A stretch of DNA of 64,000 bases from Rotaria socialis (Eukaryota > Rotifera > Eurotatoria > Philodinida > Philodinidae). Made by a program: the position numbers and the translations under genes. Shown here piece by piece: positions 53,757 through 63,679 of the stretch. Location: positions 28,934 through 92,933 of the forward strand of contig CAJNYU010000740.1 in NCBI GenBank assembly GCA_905331475.1. The letters run 5' to 3'. The notes under the pieces are model-generated. The model was not told where the DNA came from. It did not search any database and saw only the letters and a program-made list of their open reading frames with translations. Each line of letters begins with the position of its first letter. The first letter of the stretch is position 1.

Positions 53757-54060
53757 GTATGAGGGAATCCAAGAATCTCAGGCAGCTCAAGGAATCCAAG
53801 GAATCCAGGGATCTCAGGGAAGCCAGTGAATCAAAGGATTTCAGGAAATCCAAAGGAATCCAGTGAACTCAGGGAAGTTAGTGAATTCCAGGATTTCAGG
53901 GAATCCAGGTAACTAAGGAGATCCAAAGGAATCCTGGAACTCAAGGAACTCAGGGAATCCAAGAATCTAATGGAATTTAAGGATCTCAGGGAAGCGACAG
54001 AATCCAAGGTTCTCAGGGAAGTCTGAGAGGCCAAGGATATGAGGGAAATGAGAGCCTAGA
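53757..54060. repeat. Degenerate 9-10-bp minisatellite, left orientation
   Basis: A string of variants of TCAGGGAATCCAAGGAATC (TCAGGGAAGCCAGTGAATC, TCAGGGAATCCAGG). The units are reverse complements of the array at 55,655-55,832 (CCCTGACTT), so the two arrays point at each other. Confidence 0.7.
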
Positions 54061-55343
54061 CTCAACTCGCTTGGATTGAACCATCAATATATCGAGTGTT
54101 ATGTACTTAATCGGCATGGTATCTAATGGCGATAATGGGCATAAAAGGCTGAGTGCATATCCATTGACATAATATATACATCAAGGTCACGGTGGGCAAA
54201 TGAGCAAATGATCTGTTTGCTTCATAATGAGTTGGGATATTTTAGAGCGATTTTTTATGATACTTTCATAAATTTAAACGTTGAATAAAGCTGGAAGTTC
54301 AGAGCTTCGGATTATTCGGCTTCGGCGATAGTAGGATATATCAGAATCATGATTTATGGTATCGTTCAGTTTTCGAGTGTCAAAAATATTCTATCTATGA
54401 AACGTTTCTGGGTGCTTATATGGGTAGATAAATAGGTAAATCAGGTTATCTATTTATCTAGACACTAAACGATAGCTGCAAAACCTAAATAGATATATCT
54501 ATTTGCTTATCTACGCCTCTAATAGTGTTGCAACTATTGATAATATTTACATGTAAAGAAGAACACGCAAATCTAGCTATGACGGTCGGTGTCACCATAA
54601 GGCTGGCAGTCACAACGGGACTCACAGTACAACGTCATAAGTGAAGGTGTCACGAAAGCACCCATCATCAGCGGAATTCATAGTAGAACAACTGGACAGT
54701 AACGCTCATTATGTCTCATTTAAGTCTGTTGTCCATGTGGTTGAGGCAAAATGAATTTGGTGGAAACTAGTGAAGCGTATTGAATCAGGTTGGTGATAAT
54801 CAGAGAAACGGCGTGAGGAATCTCTTGTAGTGAAGAGTTGTCAGGTATGTGAGAAATGATGTTATTATCACTGTATCAAAGATATGGTTGTTCTATAACA
54901 CACCAAGTTGGATGTGGGTGAATCAGTTAGAATAGCAACGCCCACATTCACACTCTCAAGGAAAAGAGACAAACACTCAACATTGGATAAATCCTCTCGC
55001 TGTAGCGACTGCCATAAAAGCATGAATTTCTACCTTCAAAGTAGCGAAAGTGGCAATGTTACGAAAGAACATCCCGTAGCGAAAATTTTAATCTTCTAGA
55101 CCGCATCACATCTCTTAACTTGTGCAAAGCATACGAAATTCTTGCACGATAACTTACCTGATAAAGCGTGCTTCATGCAATGAGAATTTCATTGATAATC
55201 TCAGTGAAAGAATACAATGCATTTTCACACGTGAATATTTTCTTTAGAGAAAAATGTTTCCATTGCACATGCCTTCAGCTCAAAATTGATCCTATAGACC
55301 GGTCAGGAAACCGTTGCTTTCCCAGAGTTGCTTGGATTCCCAT
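54061..55343. other. Region between inverted minisatellite arrays
   Basis: Contains a GATA-type microsatellite hairpin (about 54,420-54,525: TGGGTAGATAAATAGGTAAA ... TTTGCTTATCTACGCC). No gene is supported; a 63-codon plus frame at 54,908-55,099 has no recognised feature. Confidence 0.4.
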
Positions 55344-55654
55344 ACCCCGATCGAAGAAAACGATCAGTAAACGGTCGTATACGATAGAAATACGACCCGT
55401 TTTCCGTGCCGTATTTTTCCCGTATGGCCGGGGCAGTAATACTGCCGTATGTTCTATAGAATACGATAATATTACGCCGGCTTTACGAGGTTTTACGGCT
55501 GATATATGGTGTCCGTGTATGGTCGTAATACTGCCCCTGTTAAAACGCCTTAATACGACTTAAAACGGCCGTTTTACGACGAAATATGATACAACAACGA
55601 CCGCTTACGGTAATGTTACGCCGGTTTACGGTGGTCCGTTTTGATCGACCTGGG
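55344..55654. repeat. TACGG/CCGTA word-repeat element, copy 2 (longest)
   Basis: About 311 bp packed with TACGG, CCGTA, TACGAC and GTCGTA words. The ends are inverted: left CCCCGATCGAAGAAAACG, right reversed CCCAGGTCGATCAAAACG. The right end runs directly into the CCCTGACTT array. The interior includes TTAAAACGGCCGTTTTACG, a near-perfect palindrome. Non-coding. Confidence 0.7.
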
Positions 55655-55832
55655 TACTTCCTTGACTTCCCTGACTTCCCTGACTTCCCTGACTTCCCTG
55701 ACTTCCCTGACTTCCCTGACTTCCCTGACTTCCCTGACTTCCCTCAAATACTTGGATGCGCTGACTTCCTTGAGCTCCCCGATATCCCTGAGTTTCTTGG
55801 ATATCCTAGGAATTCTTCGATTCCCTGAGATG
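55655..55832. repeat. CCCTGACTT minisatellite
   Basis: About nine perfect 9-bp units of CCCTGACTT (about 55,658-55,742), followed by degenerate units to about 55,832. The perfect core implies recent amplification. It produces repetitive DFP or SLT frames that are not genes. Confidence 0.9.
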
Positions 55833-55931
55833 CTTTATGTGTTTTGAATTCACATCCCTGGTAGTCGCTTTTTGATTTTTGAGTTCCCAATTTCCGAAGA
55901 GATCCCGACTTCTGGAAACTTGGCCACGTCT

Positions 55932-56180
55932 CATAAAAATGTTGACTGAAAAATATCGAGTCAAATTTGATCCATTTTAGATATAGAATTTTATTCTAAC
56001 TAGTTACTTTTATAGTGACTTGATTAATTAACCCCATCTGACTTGGTGGCCGTCTGAGTTGGCAGCCACCTGACTTGGAAACCCAAACACCCACACCCTA
56101 TTAAAGTAATTAGTTAGGATAAAATTCTATATCTAGAATGGATCAAATTTGATTCGATATTTTTCGGTGAACATTTTTAG
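55932..56180. mobile_element. Foldback element, arms about 80 bp
   Basis: The left arm from CATAAAAATGTTGACTGAAA to about 56,012 is mirrored at 56,103-56,180, sharing TCAAATTTGATCCATT and AGATATAGAATTTTAT. The 90-bp loop repeats TGACTTGG/TGAGTTGG words (CATCTGACTTGGTGGCC, GTCTGAGTTGGCAGCC, ACCTGACTTGGAAACC). Non-coding. Confidence 0.65.
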
Positions 56181-57331
56181 TCGGCGAAGTTGGAGTCGGC
56201 AAAAAAAGATTTGACGATGTTGGAATTTACCGTTAAAATAGTTCAATCATGAAATCCATCGTAGCCTGGTACGACAAATTCAGATGTGTTCTTGACACAG
56301 GATAGTCATGGTTCATGTTGAGTATGAGCTGAGATTTTCATCGAATTCTATCATTTCTGACTACGTATTATGAAGTGAATTTCAGCACATCAAACGTCGT
56401 AATTTCAAAAGAAAAAAGTGGAAATTAGCGAAATCCGCAGGAAACTAACTGATCTGATCAGACTATCGTGTATCGTCTAATATAAAAATCTGCCCAACAA
56501 GATCCAATGGGCAGAGAGAGACCTGGTAAGATACTCATTGCAGCCTATGTTGCATGGTTTTTCAAATTCAGAATGAAATCAACTAGATGTATGTAAAGTG
56601 TTTTAACCACGGCTAAGGCTTCATAATTTCTCAGCGTCGGTTCTCTAATAAACGAGACTACCACTAATACTGAAAACCACTAAACGAAATTCACTACCTA
56701 AATACTTGCATCGAACTGTAGAGAATGTGTCAGAATGGGATGGGTAAGATTATGAAGCACTTGCTTCAGTACAACTAACAAGCAAAAAACAGTTTGCATA
56801 CTTTTCACTGATTTTCCGCGAATTTCAGCATAATATTATGCTAGCCTCGTAAATAGCAAATAATGTTTTTAAAAAATGTGACTGCTCCCGTGCAGAAAAG
56901 GTTTCTCTGTTTCTGCAGCGATATGGTAATTACACAGGAAAATAAAACAACAGCAGAATTTTGTTGAAGGAGAAAAAACCTTGAGTAAGAACGGCAAAAC
57001 CAACTCGTTTCAGTGTTGCGTGCAACAGCACACTTTACATTCGATCGAGCGAGTTTGAAATAAAGCAAAAAGTTAGTGTAGATTTTTCAGCTAATTCAGC
57101 AACTCTAAGAGCAAGAAGGATACTTCCGGGGAAACTATCCAACTGATAAATCTTTTTTCAGGTCGGACTTCATGCATTTGGTAGATCCTATTGACGTATA
57201 AAAAACCTCAAAAGGACAAATGCCCATAGGTCTCCTATCCCGAATTATAGGCATTTTACTGAAATTTTAGTGTTTAACACTGTATATACCAAAAAAGCTT
57301 CTTAGTGCAGCACCTTTGTGGCTAAAATATG
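56181..57331. other. Stretch between foldback and LTR element
   Basis: No gene supported. Its last 30 bases are the GTGCAGCACCTTTGTGG / CTAAAATATG motif shared with 42,409. Confidence 0.4.
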
Positions 57332-57545
57332 TGTTAGGATCTGACATCTATATATGTTATATAGATGGACGATCCTCCTTTTTTCTTCTTCTTCTTCTTG
57401 CCTTCTCTCTCTTCTCTCTCTGATAAAAGAGTTGTTCTAGTTGTTGTTTATCTTCAATAAAAAAGGTGGTCGAACGACTGTAACTCGAAGAGAGCCTAAC
57501 CCGATTTCCTTCTTTTCATCGTCTCGATTGTAACGGATCCTAACA
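57332..57545 (+). repeat. 5' long terminal repeat
   Basis: Contains CTATATATGTTATATAGATG, a TATA-like stretch, early, a CTT-rich tract, and AATAAAAAAG near 57,458 as a possible polyadenylation signal. Confidence 0.9.
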
Positions 57546-57686
57546 ATGGTACACTAGCCGGTTTTCTCCTAAATATATTTTTTTTTATTTATTATTATTG
57601 TTGTTATTATTTGAAAAAAAAATCAAGTCCAAAAAGAATTTATTAATTAAAAATTACCCGCGTGGCAAGCTGAGCAACATTTATTA

Positions 57687-59033
57687 ATGAAAGGAAGAAC
57701 CACTCGTTCTACAATTGATTATTCACATATTAAAATAGATAATTTACAATATATTCCATTGCCCAAATCAACAAATAATCGAAGTATGTCGACTTCACAA
57801 ACTTCAAATGTCTTAACAAAAGACGAAGGTAAAAGTACCGAAGAGACACTTGATGCAAATGTGGCTGAAGTGGACGGTCATGTAGTAAATGATCAGTCTA
57901 CACAGTCACAATTGTCACATCAAGAGGTTATCGAAGGAAAACTACGAACGTTTCAAAAATTTAATGGAAATGGTGATGCTGAACAATGGTTGATGTATTT
58001 GTTAGATAAATTCGATTCATTAGGAGTGAACATGGCCGAACGTATTATATGGATACCTAATGTATTATCGAATGAAGCATTTATTTGGTATGCACGAAGT
58101 GCAAATGTTATGCCAACGTTTATAGCATTCACAAATTTATTTTTACAACGGTTTTCTACCAAAAGAAATGAAGAGATAAAAATTACAACAAATAATAATA
58201 ACGTACAAATGTCCAATTTAAATCAAGACGATGTATTTGGTTCATTACGCAGTCAATTATTATTAAGTCATATTGAAAAATTACCAAAATTCGATGGTAA
58301 ATTAAACCAAAGTTTATCCAAATGGCTAGGGGAAATTCAAGAAGCAATGAATATGTTAAAATTGACAGATGCAGAAAAATTATTTTATATCTCTCTATGT
58401 TTAGAAGGCGATGCATTTGAATGGTTTTTAGATAATAAACATTTATTTTTAACATGGGCAGTTTTTATAGAAAAATTTATAAAAATCTTCAGATCATCCA
58501 GAAATGATGATCATTTATTTGACGAATTATGCCATTTTGAACATGGTATTAACGAAAATACTACAAATTATGGTTTTGAATTTATGAAATTACACCAAGA
58601 AAAAAAGAATACAACTACACCAATTTCTCGCTTAAATGAACAAAATCGATCTACTATCCATTCAACAGCAAATAAAAAGAATAATGCAACAACGACAAAT
58701 ATTATTACTGAAGATACTAATATGGTTATTGGATCTGTTAAAGCTGATCTTGTTCCACCAGTTCCTCAACACTTCTCAGCCATGAATCAAATAGATTTTG
58801 AAATAAAAGAAGACACATTAAACAGCGAAGACAAACGTGAAACATCAACTATTAAAGCACAAAACGTTAATTCCGTTCCAGTTCATGATGAATCATTTAA
58901 TGTTTTAAATTTGGAAAAATTAATGTCGGATGATATTAATGTTATTTCCGATGATCTTGATGTTTTTAAAAATTTTGGCATGAAAAATTATGATTCCATT
59001 ATCGCAATTGATACTGTATTTATTGGGACATAA
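57687..59033 (+). CDS. gag: Gag-like protein with two gag domains
   Basis: A 448-residue frame filling most of the LTR element. Two regions share the retrotransposon Gag pattern: residues 88-157 (TFQKFNGNGDAEQWLMYLLD ... FTNLFLQRF) and 198-268 (KLPKFDGKLNQSLSKWLGEI ... FIEKFIKIF), each with a F-x-G start, a conserved Trp-Leu and a closing aromatic-basic helix, as in Ty3/gypsy-type Gag. No CCHC zinc knuckle is seen; the C-terminal 170 residues are Asn/Thr/Asp-rich. The start MKGRTTRSTIDYSH is preceded by a 141-bp leader after the LTR. Gag assembles the particle that packages the element's RNA. An intact frame in a pol-less element suggests selection or youth. Confidence 0.8.
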   Translation: MKGRTTRSTIDYSHIKIDNLQYIPLPKSTNNRSMSTSQTSNVLTKDEGKSTEETLDANVAEVDGHVVNDQSTQSQLSHQEVIEGKLRTFQKFNGNGDAEQWLMYLLDKFDSLGVNMAERIIWIPNVLSNEAFIWYARSANVMPTFIAFTNLFLQRFSTKRNEEIKITTNNNNVQMSNLNQDDVFGSLRSQLLLSHIEKLPKFDGKLNQSLSKWLGEIQEAMNMLKLTDAEKLFYISLCLEGDAFEWFLDNKHLFLTWAVFIEKFIKIFRSSRNDDHLFDELCHFEHGINENTTNYGFEFMKLHQEKKNTTTPISRLNEQNRSTIHSTANKKNNATTTNIITEDTNMVIGSVKADLVPPVPQHFSAMNQIDFEIKEDTLNSEDKRETSTIKAQNVNSVPVHDESFNVLNLEKLMSDDINVISDDLDVFKNFGMKNYDSIIAIDTVFIGT

Positions 59034-59266
59034 TATTCATTAAATATGCATAATGAATCCATGATAACTGAAATACGTCGTCAAACTAACATTACAACAA
59101 CAACACCAATGATCTTACTCAAAATTAAAATAGGTTTCGACGCAAAACTTTGTAACAACATTTGGAACATTTATTGGTTTCTGAACCGGACGTTTGATCC
59201 TGGTGGTGTGGTGTCGGTCAAGCAAGCTTTTAGCTTTATTTGCTTGACCTGTACTGTGGGGGGAGG

Positions 59267-59479
59267 TGTTAGGATCTGCCATCTATATATGTTATATAGA
59301 TGGACGATCCTCCTTTTTTCTTCTTCTTCTTCTTGCCTTCTCTCTCTTCTCTCTCTGATAAAAGAGTTGTTCTAGTGTTGTTTGTTTTCAATAAAAAAGG
59401 TGGTCGAACGACTGTAACTCGAGGAGAGCCTAACCCGATTTCCTTCTTTTCATCGTCTCGATTGTAACGGATCCTAACA
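59267..59479 (+). repeat. 3' long terminal repeat
   Basis: Near-identical copy of the 5' LTR, preceded by the GGGGGGAGG purine tract. A hairpin-forming segment (TCAAGCAAGC ... TTTGCTTGAC) lies about 20 bp upstream. Confidence 0.9.
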
Positions 59480-59636
59480 GTTTGAAATCCTGTGTACATG
59501 ACGAAATTGCCGTGTAGAGGTCGTGGCAGTCATAGTGAAATAAAAAATTGTTTCATACAACTTGTTGATTGGTTTTCTCAAAATCACATTTTTGGTGAGT
59601 TTGGAACCTGATTTCTCAGACTGTATAAGAGCTAGC

Positions 59637-59868
59637 GAGCTACTATTTTTTTAAATAAAAGAAGAGGCTTATATCTAGAAATGTTCATAGCGTTTTTGGA
59701 AATTCGATTTCTTTGCCGAGATAACTGGATAGCACTGATGTGAAAAAGCGATAAATTCCGAGTTCTTGCAGTAGAATGTCTCGGATATCCCAACAAAATC
59801 GAATTTCGAAAAACGGTATGTACATTTCTAGACATAGGTTTCTTCTTCTATTTAAAAAAAGTAGCTCT
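59637..59868. mobile_element. Foldback element, arms about 90 bp
   Basis: GAGCTACTATTTTTTTAAAT on the left is mirrored by the reverse complement at the right end. The arms share TCTAGAAATGT and GAAATTCGATTT, with a loop of about 45 bp. Open frames here are chance. Confidence 0.65.
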
Positions 59869-62649
59869 CTACGTCTTTGGTAGTTCGAAAAATCGGTACC
59901 TTACGAGAACCACCATTTTGGGGACTAATTTGTCAATAACTCTTTGAAGCAAAAACTTTATGAGCCAAAAATTTGCAAGAAACTAAGTCAACATAACACA
60001 CACACTGGCTGAAAGTTTCATCCAGATCAGTCCAGCAATAACGAAAAACGATTCCTGAGGGGGGGGGTGGCCCCCCTTAACTAGACTGAAATCATTCTCC
60101 TGAAACTTCGAAAAATCCAAAAATCCTGAAATGCTTTTTTTTGTAAAATCTGCCCATAGTCACTTCGGCCGATGTTCCAATTCGCGTACCTATGCTTCAA
60201 GTAGAACTCGACGAACTCTACCCAGTCATGTTCACGTATTTTCCGTAGCTCAAGCTTAGACTTCACCGCTGATAAGATAATACTGAAGAGATCCCAGAAG
60301 ATCCTACTTTGAGCTATGAAAAACCTGCCGAAATCATTGAATAGATCTACTCAAGTTGTGTTTCGATCATGATTGGAGTAATCAGAACAACGACTTTGGC
60401 GAGTGTGGTCCTAGAATTTCATAGGAAAAAAACAGTATTTTGAGATTATCGGGGCCGTTTTCAGCAAGATGAAAAATCTGATTTTACAAAACAAATTCTA
60501 GGATTTTTTAGATTTTTTCGAAAATTCAGGAGAACGCGTCGGCATCAAGTTAATCCAAGTATACCATTCGATAGAGCATAAGAAATTCTACTAGGAACAT
60601 GAGTATGCGTGTTGGAACGATAGCTCAAAAGAAAAAAAAAAAGGTTTCACTCGAATCTGATGCTAACTTCACGAACGTCTGAAAATCACGATTTTTTCTA
60701 TCAAGAGAGTATCACAATCTTATATTCCTTCAAGTATCGTTTTTCAAAAAATAATGGAGTTCGTATAAATTTTGAACATTACATCAACTGAAATCCGGTT
60801 TTTAATCAGAAATCAACACTATTAATTCCAAGAAAAAATTGAACAGATTTTAATGAAAGAAACTCCTATTAGAAGGATTCAAACCTTCAAAAATCGAACA
60901 ATCTGATTAAATCTGTCATCAGAAATTTAACTAGTTTTGATATCAATTTTATTTTCCATCAGACAGAAATACTTTAATTTTCACCACTTTTCATGTCACC
61001 AAAATCATTTAAATGCGATTTTTTTCTCAGTTCTAATCACGGGGAATATGCAGGTAGAATATCAAAATAAACCATAACACAGCCACAACTCTCTATTGCG
61101 CAGAAAACTTCGAAATTCGGTGGTGAAGTTCTGAAATATCCCGGACCATTCTCATAAATCAGCTCATAAATCACGAACTATAGAGCTTACTATGGATATA
61201 ATTCATTCCAGCTTATATGACAACAATGTCCGTCAATCGTTTTATCGTGAAGAGTCTCACTATTTTTACAAGCCTGTCACGTCAGGCATATCCCTACTCG
61301 AAACTTAAATAGTTAAGATGAAAAAATCATAGAAACATCAAGAAATACTGCCTGAACTGATTAATCATTGTCAATGTTGCAGCGCAAAAGTGATACAAGG
61401 TCTGGCTACTATATTGAATAACGTTAAAGCCTACTCTCTATCAACACAATTATACAAAAAATTTATTCAGAAACCAAAACTTGATACACCACAAGAACAT
61501 CAGTGCTCTTTTATTATTTCAATGATTTCTCCTTATGATTTCTGACACATTTTACGGATTCTTCAGTCTTTCATCTTTTATCAAAAAGAAGTATTATGAG
61601 TCATCTGTTTCCATCCTTAATTGAGCATCTGCGACAAAGCAAATCAGTTACGGAACACTTTCACTGAAAAAATTCAAAAGCAGGATCTCTGCATCTAAAA
61701 CGTTATGGGTAAGGACAGAAGACATGACATGCCCCGCCTTTCTAGTAAATATTACTAAGTCCACGAAATCGTTTATCAACCTCGCCAACTCTTCCAATTC
61801 ACCTATACCAAGCTATTTCTGCCTCAATCCGATGCCACCCCGGATCTAACGTTCTTCGAAGCCGTTTTCTACCAAAAACCAGACTTCGAGCAAAAATCGT
61901 TTCAGTATCAAAATCATAAACTACAATTGCCTGAATGTAGAACATTTCAGAAATCATATTCATTCGAAGCAGCAGAATTCATAGATTCCATATGATATCT
62001 AAAACCCTTATGTCCCAAAGATCAGGAAATTGCAGCATTTTACGCATTAAATCGAACAAAAACATCGTTTTCCTTTATAACCGAGTTGAACTTTGAAGCT
62101 GATCTATACTCAACATAATTCTATATTGAATTCCAGTTGAACCCTACACCATAAATCCGCTGAAATAATAAAAAAAATCTTTAAAGGTATATCTACGATC
62201 GGAAAGATCAAATTTCGTATCAAACATAAAGGAAATTTTAGTGATTCTTCTAATTTTTTTCACCGATTTCCATGCGTGCTATTACTTTTATTACGCTATA
62301 TCAGATTTTTCGTATTTTTTCTCATCATCTTGACTAATCCTTCCTTCAAAAGGTGATTTTAGCAGGATTTCTTTGATGCTTTTTGTATTTTCAGATTTCT
62401 CATGATCCGTGCTTGAGGATACACGGAAAATCACATGGAGTCAACTGTAGGTGCTTGCGAGCGTGCTAGGGTATAGGGAGTGCTCCAAAAAGATATGTCT
62501 GAAGTCTGATTTTATGATTTTCGGTGGTGATCTGGAGGACTCTGCTTGGCTGCTTGGATCGTTTAATGTGTTTTGTATGAAAATGTAGTATAATTGATTT
62601 CTGTCGCGTGCTCACTATCGTTCCGAGGGGTTTACGAATGCATTTTGTT
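59869..62649. other. Non-coding, diverged stretch
   Basis: No gene supported. A GC hairpin AGGGGGGGGGTGGCCCCCC lies at about 60,058-60,077. The rest has no recognisable coding signal; it may be old repeat sequence. Confidence 0.4.
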
Positions 62650-62916
62650 TTGTTCAGAGTTACGGCCGTAAACGGTCGGTTACGATATCGTTAAGGTCGT
62701 ATACGCTGCAATGTTTGGTCGTTTCCTGTTGATGATACGACCGTATACAGCTGGACACGGCTTCTAAACGGTTGGTGTGTACTACTGTATACGACACAGC
62801 AATATACGGCCGTAATACGGCTTGTATACGGTCGTAAATTCCGCGAATACGACCGTATACGTCATGGTAAACGGCCGTTTACGGCCGTATCTAGTCGTCG
62901 CAATGCTCAACCTGGG
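62650..62916. repeat. TACGG/CCGTA word-repeat element, copy 3
   Basis: Dense TACGG/CCGTA words (TTACGGCCGTAAACGG, ATACGACCGTATAC, AATACGGCCGTAATACGG, AAACGGCCGTTTACGGCCG), ending ...CTCAACCTGGG, the same CCCAGGT-type terminus as copies 1 and 2. Non-coding. Confidence 0.7.
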
Positions 62917-63679
62917 CGTTCTTATGCTAAAATTGGTTCAGAAAGATATTTTTGTTACAGATTATGAAACCTTGTATGGTAGTTGATGTTTTAGGAACTC
63001 CATAGTCTCTAGCATATTGTGGTAAAACACATAGGCGGCGGAACGTGAAGGTTCGTGAGGCTTGAGTCTGACCTGTTTTTAGCGTGTAGAGGCTCAGCCT
63101 CACCTGAATTATGAATTCGATATTTATTCACATAACGGTTTAGACTTATTCTATCACACGGATTTTATTTCAGTGCAAAGATTCACACTTTAAATTCTTT
63201 TTATCTATTGTGACAAAGAAAACTAAGAAACTAGACAACAGTAGTTCCACTTCCACTAACTATATCTTTATGGTTGATAGCGATACCTTTCATCTTATTT
63301 ACATAAAGTGATATACGTGCTAGATCAATCGTAGAACTATACGATCAATAAGTACCAAAACTAACGATATTCGAACGTCAATATTCTCTTTTATGATGTT
63401 AGCATTTTATTCAATATATTCAGTTAAACACATCCGTAATATTTATTTAAAATATCGACAAATGTAACAATTGAAATATAAAATGTAGAAAATTTATTCC
63501 ATACGTATCCGAATGTCTAGCTTTCATATCTTTTAAATGCGTTTTTCATTATGATACTATTAGTGCATTAGACAATTGTATATTATTCTTGTTGAAGAAA
63601 AGTGATTTCATATTAATATAAATATTAAGCAAATAAATGGTACATTCTTTCGATCATAATCATAAAATCAATATTTCAG
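62917..63679. other. Intergenic stretch with GGCTCAGCCTCACC repeat end
   Basis: Near 63,030-63,110 a segment GTGAGGCTTGAG faces GGCTCAGCCTCAC, forming a small inverted repeat of transposon-end appearance. The rest is AT-rich with no gene. Confidence 0.4.

Larger units (their letters stand above)
57332..59479 (+). mobile_element. Compact gag-only LTR retrotransposon
   Basis: Two near-identical LTRs, 57,332-57,545 (214 bp) and 59,267-59,479 (213 bp), begin TGTTAGGATC and end GATCCTAACA, a 10-bp inverted terminal pair. A candidate primer-binding site TGGTACACTAGCCGG starts at 57,547, just after the 5' LTR. A purine tract GTGGGGGGAGG precedes the 3' LTR. Between them there is only one long gene, coding Gag. 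There is no protease, reverse transcriptase or integrase, so the element must borrow them. LTRs differ at only a few sites and small indels, implying a fairly recent insertion. The flanks (ATATG left, GTTTG right) do not match, so no target duplication is visible. Confidence 0.9.

Noticed and set aside
53831..54034. Ser/Leu-rich minus-strand frame
   Set aside because: Translation of the degenerate minisatellite in its other orientation.
41800..54525. Direct-repeat arrays considered as CRISPR
   Set aside because: Eukaryotic context; units are microsatellite or foldback repeats without uniform repeats and unique spacers.
55586..55847. Repetitive DFP and SLT frames
   Set aside because: Direct translation of the CCCTGACTT minisatellite; no start context or flanking coding sequence.
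59046..59375. Second frame after gag in the LTR element, considered as a pol or env remnant
   Set aside because: 109 codons running into the 3' LTR, with no protease, RT, integrase or membrane-protein motif.
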